Assembly (NCBI GenBank): GCA_031841125.1
Contig: CM063112.1
Coordinates: 63,913,722-63,977,721, forward strand
Length of the DNA: 64,000 nt
From: Acanthococcus lagerstroemiae
Lineage: Eukaryota > Arthropoda > Insecta > Hemiptera > Eriococcidae
Direction: 5' to 3'
The position numbers and the translations under genes were made by a program. The notes under the pieces were generated by a model. The model was not told the origin of the DNA. It saw only the letters and a list, made by a program, of their open reading frames with translations, and made no database searches. This document shows positions 23,001 through 36,494 of the stretch, piece after piece; the stretch's first letter is position 1, and the number at the start of each line of letters is the position of its first letter.

Positions 23001-23937
23001 AAATAACTGTTAGATTTCAGAAAAGTCTTAATTATATCTCGAAAGCCATAACCGAGCTTGGGAAAGTCGTAGAGTCACAAACATATTTGAATATTTTGGC
23101 ACGTCTCAAACGAGTTCAAAAAAGCACAGGCTAAAAGATTCTTACATAAACATTATAAAAATCGAATGATATTAATTAGTTTTGAGAACTGCTCACCTTC
23201 CTCCGGTAAGTGAGAAAGTTGAACGGCATTATAATGAATGCTGAAAATTTCTCAAAAATCCAAAAATCGTCGACCAAGTTTAACCCTTATTTCTCATTTA
23301 ATTAGCGCAGTCAGGGCGAGAGAATGATCGTTGATAAATTCTCCAAAGATGGCTTCCTCGACATGCCACTAATGTCAACAGAACAATAAATTGTAATATA
23401 CGTGTTTCGCGATAAATAAGCCGATTCAAGTACTAATCAAATAATGTATTTTGATTCAAGTACAAGTATTCCAGCATTCATGCACTCGAGTAATTTTTTA
23501 TTTTCAAACAAATTTGATCGTTTTTGCATCTAAACTTCTTTTTTTATGATTCCTGAGTTGTCGTGTTTCAAGTCGATAAAATAATGAACGAGTACTTTCC
23601 TGTAAAAACTGTATGTGAACTAAATTAAGATCCTTCTTCCCTACCCAACGAACGGAACATTTTTCATAACTTCAGTACACTATTCAAGTTGTATTTGTAG
23701 GTCAGAAACTAAGAACTCGTAATGAATAACCCGCAATAAAATATTTTCTAAAAATTTGTAGGCAACGGTTTTCCAAGGACTTACGAAAAAGTCATCACCA
23801 CTTTTACCTGTTTTTTTTTTTTTTTTTGAGTAAGTTTAACCCTCCCTCCTGTTTTTTTCCCCCAAACGATAGAAACCATCAAATTCATGAACAAAAGCTT
23901 TTGAACAAAAATAATGCTACACCGGATTCTCTACGAA
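20028..23937. other. Gene-free DNA upstream of Arl4
   Basis: No coding exon recognised. About 20330-20600 is a decayed CTGTCTATCTG minisatellite. About 21088-21260 has a G-run and a C-run facing each other and a CAGACCCGTAG-like left end, possibly a very old element. About 22870-23130 is a degenerate AGTCTTAA repeat field. Non-coding Arl4 exons or its promoter could lie anywhere here or further right. Confidence 0.45.
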
Positions 23938-24121
23938 CAGGGCTGTACCGCCGGGGGAAGGAGGTCAAACCCCTCCCAATGGCCAAAGAAAACCCACGAA
24001 AAAACAATGGGTTCAGACAGAGAGGAGGGCGGATCTATGACTGAGCATCCCCTCCCCCAACAAGAAAAAAATGTATCTTAATCGCAAAACCCCTCTTACT
24101 TAAATCTTGGATACGGTTCTG
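23938..24121. mobile_element. 184-bp MITE, CAGGG-type ends
   Basis: The left end CAGGGCTGTACC and the inverted right end CAGAACCGTATC match at 8 of 12 positions. The sister copy ending at 1802 preserves CAGGGCCGTACC. The two copies share most of their interior. No target duplication is clear. The shared interior proves a dispersed repeat; the hAT assignment is inference. Confidence 0.6.
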
Positions 24122-27100
24122 TAGAATTATCTGTAGTTATCTCTCTCCCAAAACGTTATCAATTGGGAATTCAAAACAACCCTCTGTAGCCCCACACATC
24201 AACACCGGCCTAATAATGACAGCTTGTTTTTTACCTTCATGCCGCTGCTCCCCCGCCACCGCAGCAATCCATTACTGAAATTCCTTCATCCTCTAGCCCC
24301 CTCCCCTCCGAACAGAAAACTGAATCAAGATATCGGAAGTCGCAGAATTCAGTTTCAATATCAGTTTGACTCAGTTTTGAGAACTGAAGTACCTGAGGTA
24401 GGAGTGGGCTTGAAATGGATAGATGTCATTTGAGGGGGGGGGGGGTTCTGGGTTGCTAAGCTTCTTATGAATATCAGATTGACCTCACATTAAAAACTGT
24501 AGTTGTAGAGGAGGTAGCTGACAATCAAAATGTCCTGATATAGAATACGAATAACTAATCATCGAGCTTTTAAGGTCACTGAACTCAATGTTGACGTCAA
24601 TTTGACTCAATTATGAGAAATGAAGAACGTAGGGGATATGCGGCTAAGATGGAAAAATTTAAAAGGTCGCAAAATTCAATTCTCATATCAAGTCCACTTC
24701 GTGTTTTAAATTATGGTACCACCAAGGAATGCAGCGATTGATGATTAAGATATAATGAAATACGAGTATAATATGGATACACAATATTGGCTTTCAAGTT
24801 CGCTAAACTAGTTTCAATATTTTTTGTTCTATTTGGAAAAATACACCGGGAGCTGGGAGACTACAGGTGAAACATCCAATGATCTACACTCATATATTAT
24901 TCTTTACAGTTCTGATCCTTAGTCCCTTCCTTCTGCAAGCTACAATTTTTTATTCGGAGTCAGTCTGAAAACAATAATGATTTTCGAGGTCCTGGAAACC
25001 TCCTCAGAAATGATATCCGTATTGTATTTTTCGTTGTTTTTTTTTTCACTTTAGTCTCACCCTTCACTCTAAATTATCAAAAAAGAATGACATCCACGCC
25101 AAAAATCAATTTAGCGAGAATGAGAATCTAAAAAATTAGGACCATATTTTAATCCTCAACCCTTCCCTTGGTATTAAAGATTTCAACTGGAGGTCGAACT
25201 AACATCAAAATTCAACTCAGTGACCTTAGGCCCCTTCTTGTCATCATATCGTGATTTCGCTATTTTTACAAATAAAATCTCAAAAAGTTCCTTCGTTGAA
25301 GTTTTTTATGAAACCATTAAAATACAGTAATATAAATTTTTACGTGCGTGAATAAGGGAAGTTCGAGGGATAAGTAAATGCGGGTGAAAAGAAACAGGTT
25401 TAGGGTAATTAATCTCTCTACTGCGCACGCCCTTGCTATTCACAGAATTTGGGGTAACTAAGAAAATTTCACCGGTGCTACAGAGGATTATTTTAAACTT
25501 CCCCGTGTATGAAATTTGGGAGAGGGGTAGATACGAAAAAAGTAAAGAGCTAATTTTCCTCGCAAATTTTTTACCGATACTCGGGGGGGGGGGGCATTTC
25601 CAACTATTTCCAAAAAAATTTTTGTTACAATTAATTTCTTTCTGCACTATTTTTATCCTAGTTTGACTGGTCAGTTTTGTTTTGTTTTTGTTTTTTTACT
25701 ACGCTGGACAGTTTTTCCACTTTCCTAAAAAATTCGGTTTTGAGCATTTGAGCACGTGGACAGATTCTCAATTCAACGAATCACTCGTCCGGACGCGATT
25801 CTTTCTGGCCCATGCTACGCGATTCAGGGAAGCGTCCGACACGTCATCAGACGACACCGAAATACAGAATAATCTATCGACGGTAAATCGGCTGAAATTT
25901 GTAATTCGGTCGAATTCGTGTCACGTGAGTCCTGTCAAAGAGAAAAATGTAGCACATAGTGCCGCCGACATATTGACACGCTGACTGCTTAGAACGAGAA
26001 GCCGTTTGGAATCGTTTTAAAAGCCCGAACATTTAATGGGATTCGGTGATTCCGCCGCTTTGTTTTCGGTTTCAAAATATTCGTGATTATAATACGAAAA
26101 ACCAGAAATTCAAGGTGTGGTGTCTTCGCGAGCTGAGACGGGTTGCATCCAAACATACGAGTGCTCCTTGAGATCGCGTTTTCCGAATACTGTCAGCGAT
26201 ACCGCGATAATGTGCATGTAAAGCCATCGCAACTGGAGAGATTCTGTATCGCGAAATACGAGTAGGTACGGCCAAAAGAAACACGAGGCAAACAATGGGA
26301 AAATGTAAACTAACGCGAATCGGCAAGTACTTTCCACGAAGCCACTTTCAACTACAAAGTACTCGCAAAAAATACAAAAAAGAAAAAAAGACTCCACGTT
26401 GTTCCAGATGTCAGAATAAAAACCCAAGTACGATGAACCGAGCTGCGTTTCGTAACCGCGAAGCTCGCGCTTGGCGCCATAATAAGTACTTTCTACTAGA
26501 CGGGTGTATCTCCGCTTTTCAACGACAAACAATTTTCCCGCATTCGTCGAAATCCAGTTCGCGCCAGTCGAACATTTTCATTACATTATCTAATCTCGGT
26601 TACGTACAACCTGTTCGAGCCTTCGTCGAATTCCACTCGACGCAACTCCGATAAGTCAAATTTTCATTCCGAATAGAGCTCCTTTTGCAAATACTCAGTA
26701 CCAACAATCATCACTGGAAGTCACATACGAGCAGAAACCATCGACTAAAATCCACCCGATACACGCCAAGCGTAATTCGCGTAAATGTACGAGTACGCAC
26801 ACCCTCGAACTTGCTGGAAATCCATTTTCGAGTTATACGCCGCATTTACTAATTAGCAACGTCTCATTTGTCGGTCACATTATTCTGACGGGCCGAAGCT
26901 GTGCTCTAGAGAATTGCGATCATTGCACTTGTATTTTTCTACTCAGAGAATTGAAACGGCGTACACGTGTTGATCGGTAATTAATTTTCGTATTATTGGC
27001 CGGTATTGATTCGCCGAGTACCTATACATATATAATCCCAATCGATTCTGTCAGCTAATTACACGAGTTAATGAAAGACATCGCATAGAACATCACGTAG

Positions 27101-27918
27101 ACTACGACAAATAACCGCAGTACTCCAGTTATCGGTGTTCGAATTACGCTGTAATCTGATATCGTGTTCATTTCCAACTAGGTTCACTCGTCAACCGTAC
27201 GACAGCAAATTAATCCCACAAAATAGTATCCATTATGCAGGGTATCCCACGGAACGAGCACGACATACGAGTATTTCTCCAAGGGACCGCTTAAATCGAG
27301 TACATTAAAAAAATGATACGGCAACATGCAAGAACCAAAACCTTAACACGTTTAGAACGAGCAGCCAGAACAAGGGATACCGAAATTGGAAAATTTCGTA
27401 GTTTGAATCCTTAATATTGAACGACACGAACTATTCACACATACTGAGAGGGCTTTCGCATGAGACAAGCTAACCAAGAAGTCACATAGTTCTTTTTCTT
27501 TTTTTACAAAACCCTAAGACTAATCATCTGTTTACCGTAAGTATGTTGGGATGGTTCCTGCTTTCAATTTTTCATTTTTCAATAGAGCACTCACCCATCA
27601 AATCGTTCTCCAAAGTTTGAGCAGAATCGGTTAAGGGTAACTCGGGCATGCAGGAATTAACACTGACTTCGCAAATTCCAAATTCTCACACAAATGGAGT
27701 TTTTATGAGCCTAACACTGATCACTGTTTTCTCAAACGAGGGTTGTTAAAGTCGCTGAATCCTATTCTGAGGTCCCACAAGGGGCTAATTTTCATTTATC
27801 CCACTTTTCGAATTCTTCACGTTAACAAAAAGTTTTTTGGGTCGCCTAATCCATTTCTAAGGTCCCTCTCCATCCTCTCAACCATTCAGACGACACAGGG
27901 AGCTAATCTTTAAGTACA
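24122..27918. other. Gene-free; repeat field then complex DNA
   Basis: About 24340-25260 is a degenerate repeat field with cores like 'ggtcactgaactcaatgttgacgtcaatttgac'-type units. About 25740-27300 is CpG-containing, without visible repeats. Open frames there (25682-25984 plus; 26110-26532 minus and 26295-26654 plus, which overlap each other) have no recognisable domain. From about 27500 the degenerate field resumes. Confidence 0.45.
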
Positions 27919-28303
27919 CAAGGTGTCTACAAGAATGGAAAAATATAAATTCTTGACTTTTTCCAAACTTTTTTTTTTTCCTCTTCTTTAAACCTTTACA
28001 GTATAGACAGTATATATTTATGTTTATACTACTAGACGCTATGGTTAAAATGAACTGAAATTTGAAGTTGATTTTTGGGTGAAAGTATTAGGAAGGTGAT
28101 CACAGATATACATATAGAATGCTGAAGTAAAATTAAACGACGGAAAACGTTTTCCGTGAGTTCATTCTTTGTTGTTTTTTTTTCAAACTTCTTAAAAATA
28201 TTGTTGAATTTCTAGACTACATATTTACTAACTTCCTGACCTACTTTTCAAATTCCTGACTTTTTCCAAACTTTTCAAATTTTCCAAACCTGTAGACACC
28301 TTG
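27919..28303. mobile_element. 385-bp MITE with CAAGGTGTCTAC inverted ends
   Basis: CAAGGTGTCTAC at the left is exactly matched, inverted, by GTAGACACCTTG at the right. The interior repeats 'ttcttgactttttccaaactttt' in part near both ends, a 'CCTGACTTTTTCCAAA' pattern that I associate with widespread arthropod hAT-like MITEs (from memory). The flanking octamers taagtaca and ctacacca do not match. Confidence 0.68.
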
Positions 28304-31300
28304 CTACACCAATTTTCAAGTTCCTTGTATTAAAATTCTGGTTTTAAGGACCACTAAATTCATTTTTGGGATCTTTTCCTCTTCCTTTCAGCCAATCAGG
28401 CTTCACAGAGCTAGAATTGAATAATACTCACTGAAAGAAAACTATGTTTTTCAAGATCTTGGAGGTCTATTCCCTCCAATTTCAAGTATACACTGATCTT
28501 GAAAGGGAAGGAGTAACTTATTGTGGTGTGTGGAGGCGGTGTAAAGGCGAGGGTTGCAAACACCAACTTGAACTATATTCAAGCGTTTATTACTTTTATT
28601 TATTTGTTTTTTTATGGTTACAATTGTTTCAGCAAGAAATATGATTGTAAGGTCAACGCGCACATCTATGCAAGGGCTAGACGATATTTCACACAGCAAA
28701 TAATGTTGATTTCAACAAAATTTCTAAAATTCAAAATGACGTACTTCGGAGCGGTGTAATTTACAGAAAACATTGAAAATAAAAAGAAGTTTAAAAACGG
28801 AAAATTGGGCAAAAAATTACTCAACAATTAGAAATGAAATTGTTTATTCTTTTCGTCATATTTTTTATCCCTAGATCATTTCTTACCGGTGCTTTTTCTG
28901 AATTGCTACTTTTCAGAAGGAGATTTCTCAATTTTTCTGGAATCAACATTCTTCGCTTCATTTAGTGCCACAAAACGCGAGTCTGTGCATAAATCAGGAA
29001 AGGTTCATTAAAATTTCAAAATTTTGTATAGCCAAAAATAACGAGTTTTTCATTTAAATGGTTTGCTATGGCAACATCGATGAACACAAATGGACAACAT
29101 TTCGCCCGAATGTAGGCAAAAATTCTTCAGGGTTTTATCGAAATTCGCAATTTCTTGACTTTTGGTACTTTTTTTTATTAAACAACCAATTTTAACTACG
29201 GTGAGGAACTGGTTAATACAAGATGTTATTTCCCGGAAGTGAAAATGAGTATGACTTTTTCATGGCATAATTTATAAATATTTAAATTTAAAAAAAAAAA
29301 TCAACTAAAAACATTACTGAAAAGAGGGTGCATTCCGGACTTATCCCGGGACAAGCTACACTTGTCGGGTAAATGTTCGTGTCGTGAAAGGTCGGAGAGT
29401 GCACAACCGAAGACGTTGGTAGCATTCACCAAAGTCGAGAGTCGATCTCTGACAGGGTTCGCCGACCCGCGCAAAGGTTTCGGCATTTCAGACACATTTT
29501 GGAGAAATTGGATACACGACCTTCTCTGCCCCAAGCCACCAGTGCAGTCGACTGTTCCTCTCTTAGTCCTTCACTTCGAGAATTTTTACCCAGTAAGAGC
29601 GCCTCGGTCCGCGAAAATCGGGGACGTACCTTCTCCCAAATGTTGCCAAATTTACCCTTCCTTTGACGGAAGGGCGGCCTCCTAAAGAGGTAATTAGAAC
29701 TCACGAATCAAATATTCACGGCAGGGATCCCCGAAAACTAACATTTTCTGTTTTTCTTCACGTTACCAACACAAGGTGAATATGTATCATCTTCAATATT
29801 ATCAAAAATACTTAACACGTCTTAATCGTTTACATCCTAGTCTCGACGGTCTTTCAGAGTCTCAACTAATTCTTAAGAGTTCACGAACTATTTTACTAAG
29901 TGACTGAGGCAAGTGGGTGATGGAATGGTCGATACACCAAAGCCACACACTAAAAGTTTCAAATGCAACTTTTAGCTTTCTAATAATTCTCTTTGAATAC
30001 ACTCCTCTTTGATATCTTCGCGAGATAGCCCCGTCCAAGATTTTATACAAGTTTAATACGCCCCAGCCCGTGTTTTTGAGTTACGGTGGATCGGAGGAGG
30101 GAGTCTTAGTTCTTTAGAACCATCTTCTTCTGTCTGGCCTCGTAAGCCGTGCTTTTTCCACATGTAGGGTAACTCATGTTCTGACGCGAAACTTTTGAAA
30201 ATACAGAATCATTTTCACGAGAACAAGTTTATACAGAATATTCTCGGCGGAACTCTCCACCAACCTGCAACTGGACCGTTTAAAATATTCCAAAGATCAA
30301 GTAAAGCGTTAATCGGGAGTTTAAAATTTCAAGTTCATAGGAGTTTTTTTTTTATTTTAAAAGTAATTTAATCTTATACTCCAATTCATAGCGAGAAATT
30401 ATCAAGGGTTAGAGGCGTGTCAGACTTTTACCGCAGCTTTTACTGATTATTATTATTAATTTTGAAATAAGGGAAGATAAGGAAAACTAGTCCAGTAGCT
30501 ACACATTACGTGACTCCGTTCAATTAGTTTGCCACGAATTAACATTTAGGTACGTTTTTCTATTATTTTTCAAATCAGAAATATTTTACGGAAACGAGGG
30601 TCCTGACTGACAGGTTCCTAAGTATCCGAATCTCATCGTGACCATTAATCGCTGCAGTCGTAGTATTCGTACAAGCGTTTGCGTGGTACCACAAAATTAC
30701 GTTGTCCTCGTCGTTCGATTATATTTAGTTATTGAAATTCAATTTCGAATCGATGTTGTAGTGAGATTGTCGAGTCGCAAATTTTTGTTACTCATAGCGG
30801 AAACACTGGTTCCGTTGTAGCATGATAAATTAATGGGCTAAATTTTTCGGATTAGGAATCTCGAGCTAGGAGCTTGGGACCTAAAAGAACAATGGCTTTC
30901 GAGTATCACGATGCATGCAGTCGGACATTTTCGACGTTTATTTAGAATCCGAACTGCATGGTGACGTTTTTGGAATGGAAAACGAATTCTCGATGCACAT
31001 TAGAACATAGCTGTATTGTGGATAGACTTTCAGCCAGTACGAACCGGCCCATAGCCGATATGGTTGAACGTAACGGTGATTGAGAGGCCAGTAGCCACAT
31101 GCTGAAGCCGGATCAATCACCGAGACGCCGTACAGAGCTATACCAAAATCATATTCAAAATTAGGCTTGGACAAGCAAATGCCTATCCATTTCACTGCAT
31201 AGGAAGGCAGCCTAAAATTTCCCCGGTGATAAGTACGACGCTCGCTTTGATAAGGAGGCAGCAACCTCCGGGGCGAGCACACGGTCTTACTTGAAATCAC

Positions 31301-31438
31301 CATCCACAGGCTTTCTCCTGAAAGAATTGGCTGTGCTGGGAACTATGTTTTTCGGTGTCATACTAATCAATGTACTTTATTTTTCGTTTTTACTATCGAC
31401 CCGCGTGTATGATCTAGAAAGGGCACGGAATAGAAATT

Positions 31439-31514
31439 CCCTTCATTTTCGATCTTGGGTTCTCAAAATTTCAGATCCCTTCATTTTCGATCTTGGGTTC
31501 TCAAAATTTCAGAT
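31439..31514. repeat. 38-bp tandem repeat, two identical copies
   Basis: Two perfect head-to-tail copies (31439-31476, 31477-31514), starting cccttcattttcg and ending aaaatttcagat. Identity over the whole unit points to a recent duplication. Confidence 0.93.
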
Positions 31515-34500
31515 CTAAAAACTGTTCCGTTTCATTTTATTTATTTTCTTCCCCCCCCCCTTTTCAATTCAAAATCTCGTGAATAGCCTACGTGGAAATC
31601 GCGCAGAGGCTCAGTACTCATGTTAGCCTACGCTCAGGGGGGTACTTCAAAATTTTAAGGTCCTCTGAGACCAGTGTGATCAGTTCGGAACGCAGGGAAC
31701 CGTCACCAAATCTGTGATCATCAAAAACGATCGTTCCAAAAAGCTCTGAAGCTCCTGGAGGTCTTAATTCGAGATTAGAAGCCCAATCTCAAAACTGAAT
31801 TTTCTTTGGGAGAGGGGGACTCCATGTGGATTTGTATTTCAATTTCCATTTACCTGGTCAAATACTTTTTGGGTATTTTCATTTCTAGCCATTGATGTTG
31901 AGGTTTGTTGAATTCTCTAAATTTTAGGGGAGAGAGGACCCTACTTTCTAATATGGTGTCATTTCCATATCGTTATTACTCAGTGCAGTTGATTATAAAA
32001 TTTATTGTTGATTTTGAATCCAGAATTGAGGTTATTATTTTATTTTTGATCGCGTACGAATAGGAGACGTCTCGCGATGTAAAAGCCATTGACTCCTAGT
32101 TTATTTACAAAACCGTCGAGTATCTTCATTGGGCTGAATTCCATTTTTATCATTTTTATTATGAATTTTCAATTTCATTTTTTATTATTATTATTTTATC
32201 AACTTACAATACACGTGCTCGAGTGCTGTTTGACATGATCTCATAATTTCGGTGAGGTGAATTTGGAACAACTTTATCTTTGTAGTTTGTTTATCGAAAA
32301 CGCATGGACGTACCACCATGCTGGTAATTTGATTTATGGTACGTGGCATCCCTGGATTTTTTTTCTAAATTAGATTTTCCTTTGGTGGACCTATTTCCAT
32401 TCAGGGACATGAAGAGTGGGTTCCCAAGTATTTACGTCTATCCGGATGGCTCAGGTCTTCAGCCTTACTTCGCTAATGAAGTACACTGGGGACAGGGGTC
32501 ATCGTGAACTCGCCCAGACTCCCGTGGGACTTGGTGGCAGTCTGTGGTTAAACACCTATAAGTATGGTGATAGTAGGCTGAACATTCGTTATTACGAGTT
32601 ATTAGTCCCCTTCGTCGACAATCTACTATCGGCGATTTCCCACAGGTGAGATCCTTGGAAGGAGTTTATTTTTCCAGGGCTCTTATTCCGAAATTTGGGC
32701 GGGACATCTGGCTTTCGGGAAATCTTGCTACATCGTAATTACGATATCCGCTCCACTTCGAGAAATTGTCTAGAACTACTACCGGGGAATCGGCGACCAT
32801 TTTCAATTTCTGCACTTGGAAAACTATACAAAAATTCCAGCCCCCAGCAAAGTAGAGAAACAGGCACGTAACTGTACAGAAGAAACACTGCCCCCTTCCC
32901 TTCCAGAGAAATCAAAACGGAGAGCCAAGATCCAAAGTTTAGAAACCAAGACCTCTTCAGCTCTCCGCATTCTACATCCAGTGTGTTTTTGTCTCTGGGA
33001 CAAACTGTACCCTCTGCATGCTTCTTTCCAACCCGCTGTTCAATGTTCAAGATCAATGGTAAGAGAAGTAACTAGCAGCTCGTCTGCCGGAGACAGACAT
33101 ATGTAGAGATAAACAGGCTTACAGTCAGACAGTATGTTGGAAAGAAAACTATGCATTCAGCGGCGAGTAGAGGAAAGGTCAACACGAGAGCAGCAAAGGT
33201 TGACGAGGGGTTGTATCACAAAGCAGACAGGAGGTGAAGCCTTCCAGTTAGACCTAACAGATATACCGTCGATGGTTTTGTATAATAATTGAGCACGACA
33301 GTACATTGAGCAAGCAAATGAGTCAACCAATTATAAATCTTTACTGCAAAAAACACACCGTTTGTAGTTCTTAGTTATAAAAGTGCAAGAGTCACTAATT
33401 AATGTTTCTCCAGATCATCGTAAATCCGGACTAGGAACCCAAGCTTGCTGTCTAACATTCATCGACAGCGACTGCAACACCCGTAGATCAGCCGTGATCT
33501 CAGAAGAACGTCTTGATGAAGCAGATTCAATATTTCACGTATCGTTCTGTTCCGAAACCAGACATCACGGAGTTTTTTTTTTTCGGAGGGGCTAGGTTTT
33601 CAAAGTGCATAGAAATTCGAGCTAAAAATTACACCACTAAGAAAGGCGTACAAAGACGAAGTGGGCATCTACAAAACCTTGATATTGGCCTCACGACGGC
33701 CTCGTCAAGGACTCATTGGAGGATTAGGAAAGCGGCGAATATAATTGAGAAAACGCGATTCGAGGACAATGAAGAAAACTGTTAGACGAGACAGCCAGTA
33801 AACAGAGAGAGGATGATATTCGAAATCGAGGTAAAACATTCGTGCAAAATGATGGAATCGACGAGGTATAAATATACAATATAGAGCACCATCAACTGCA
33901 GCCCGTTCGATATCATGAACGCTTTCAATCATATCTCACGCATCATTAGTAACGGTGACAGCGAGCTGGTCATATTTAAAATTTACGATACGTTCTCTCG
34001 ATTTCCAGCTCGGTGGTCGCAGTTCTGTACTGTACAATATAATACGTACACAAAACTGCAGCTTCTCTGAAATCGAGAGTACAAGTGCTGCAGTTTCACC
34101 GCACACCTAGCTCATTTGCTCTTCATAAACTCGTATTCGTAATCCACACACGCTGGTCAACCGGCCTAATAAACGTCCGACAAAAATGAGTTATTCGTAC
34201 CGCGGTGCACAAATATTTAAAACAAACGGTCGAAACGAGTTTTCTAATTTTTCGCGCATAGAAAGTCCGTCGTCAACAGTCGACTCAGAAGTTGTGAGGG
34301 AAAAAAATGAAGAAGAAGAAATCTGAAAACTAGTAACGTTTCTGATAAAAGCGCGCATGCACGTTGGGCTAGAAAAAGTCCCGAGTGGTTTATTAAGTTG
34401 AGAAAGATTTAGTAACGTGTCCTACTTAACTCAGGAATGCATGTTCCACTCGGTATCGTGTTATAAAACCGCGTAGAAAATATTTAATATACACACGAAA

Positions 34501-35497
34501 AAAAAAGAACGCCTAGTTCAAATCGCAGGTTCACGTTGCCCGGTCAACGTGCTATTCATCATCTAGCGTGTTTTAATGTTTATTCCACAACTGAGGCGAG
34601 ACCGAAGCAAACAATCTTGAAAAAGAGTTTTCCTCATATCCGGCATGCGAAAACACCACCAGGAATTTTAACCAACCAGAAGATGATAAGATAGTAATCT
34701 ATGCTCAAGAGTCCTGGAAATCTGCGAAGAATTCGTAGCCCGAACTTAAGTATCTCGAGACTCGACAAAAGATATCCACGATATTGTTCCGACAAAATAT
34801 ACTTGGCCTAGCATATCGTTCGGAAATGCAGAGTTTGCATGACTCCAGTCAAATTTGAAATAAAAGCTCAGAAATTTTACCTAGGGTAAAAGGGTGCGAT
34901 CAATGAACGTGACTATATATCCAGGGCAGTCAAATAAGAATATTGCGTCAAAGTTTTAGGGGCTACAACAAGTTTTATGATTTCCACGGAAGCGAGAACG
35001 GGGAAAGTAGGAAGAAAATTTTGCCAGGGATGAAAAGGTACTGTGGTAGAAAAAAGGGGATCCGAAGATAATCGGCCTTTCTTTATTTTTTTTACAGTAC
35101 TCGATGGAACCGCATAAATTTTCTCACCAACTCAAACTTACTGAGCACGCGCTCTCTCCATTTATTTCACTTGTATAGTATAGTTACAAAGAGATTGTAA
35201 GAAACCGTTTTCAAGTAGATTTTTGTGCCGAAACTATTTTATTTTAAATATTTTGGCCAGAAACAGGTAGGCGTTAACGACCAAGAATTTGTTTTTTGAC
35301 TAGACGTCTTTTTCTCTCGTTAAAGAGTGTGTCATGAAGTTCCCCATTTTTTTAAATTGCAAAGTGAGACCGGCAGATCAAACGAAGATCTTCACACGAC
35401 AACGTCTAATCCTTAAATAAATTAAAAAGTCCCGCCCGGCTCTAACGGAGCTCACGCGTAACCTCAACTACAAAATTTCAAAAAAATAAGTTATCGA

Positions 35498-36010
35498 AAA
35501 CAGTATCAAAATAGGAGTATTCTGAGATACTGATTACGAATATCGCATCAGATTTCTCATCCAGCTCAGACATCGGCCCAACTATCCCAATTTCAGACCT
35601 GAAATAGGTAAAAAAGACTTCGCTTAAAAAATCAAAGAAAATGTCAGAATAGGAGTATTTTGTGTCGCTGATCACGAATATCGCATCCGGTTTTGTATTC
35701 AGCCCCGATTTTGGCACAAAAATTCCTATTTTAGACCTGACATGAGCGGACATAATTGACTTGGCTTGAAAAATTATTTGATTTTTCGGGCTCAAATCAG
35801 AATTGCGTCACGAATTTGATACGATGTTTGTAATACTGTGATCAGCGATCCAAAATACCGCGAATTCGACACTTAGTACGATTTTCCAAGTCAAGTCAAT
35901 TATTTAACCAATTTGAGACGAAAATTCGATTTTTCCATTAGAATCAAAATCTAATCAAACACAGGATGCGATATTCTCAATCAGCGATCCAAAACACTTC
36001 TATTTCGGGA
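35498..36010. repeat. Degenerate tandem repeats, period about 138-150 bp
   Basis: Recurring cores such as 'aataggagtatt' (35510, 35648), 'cgaatatcgcatc' and 'atcagcgatccaaaa' (35841 and 35971) return at roughly 130-140 bp. This is an old, diverged short satellite array. The minus-strand open frame 35478-35795 is a by-product of the repeat. Confidence 0.65.
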
Positions 36011-36450
36011 CTATGATTCATAACTTTGCATCTGAAATTCCAAAACTAGCGATACGAGAGAACTCCTCTCGAGAGGGGAACGAGTACTTGAAAAAATTGT
36101 TACTTGAAAATCCTCGTTGATTTCGTATCGATATCCGACTTCGCAATAAAAAATAAAGGACATTTCACGACACAACCTATGTATTAAAACCCCTAATTTA
36201 AACCCTCGCCCGGCCCACCTCTGAAGAAATTTCCGCTGATACATCTTATTACGTCTTTACGATTCCGTTTATTTTGAAATCAAGATTTCTAGGCCTGAAA
36301 CACTCAGTTTTTTAAATTAAAAGCCATTCTTTCCATGACATTTGGGGGAGGGGGGATATTCACCAAGCTTCCTGTTTGGCAGGGTCACCCCGATGATCGT
36401 AATAAAACTCAACAGAAAACTAACGTTTCAATGTTCTCAACACATTCTTG

Positions 36451-36452
36451 AC

Positions 36453-36487
<35 letters not shown>

Positions 36488-36494
36488 CGATGAG
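36451..36494. repeat. (GAT)n microsatellite
   Basis: About a dozen tandem GAT units with two GAC interruptions. It would read as poly-Asp in one frame, but no gene surrounds it. Confidence 0.92.
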
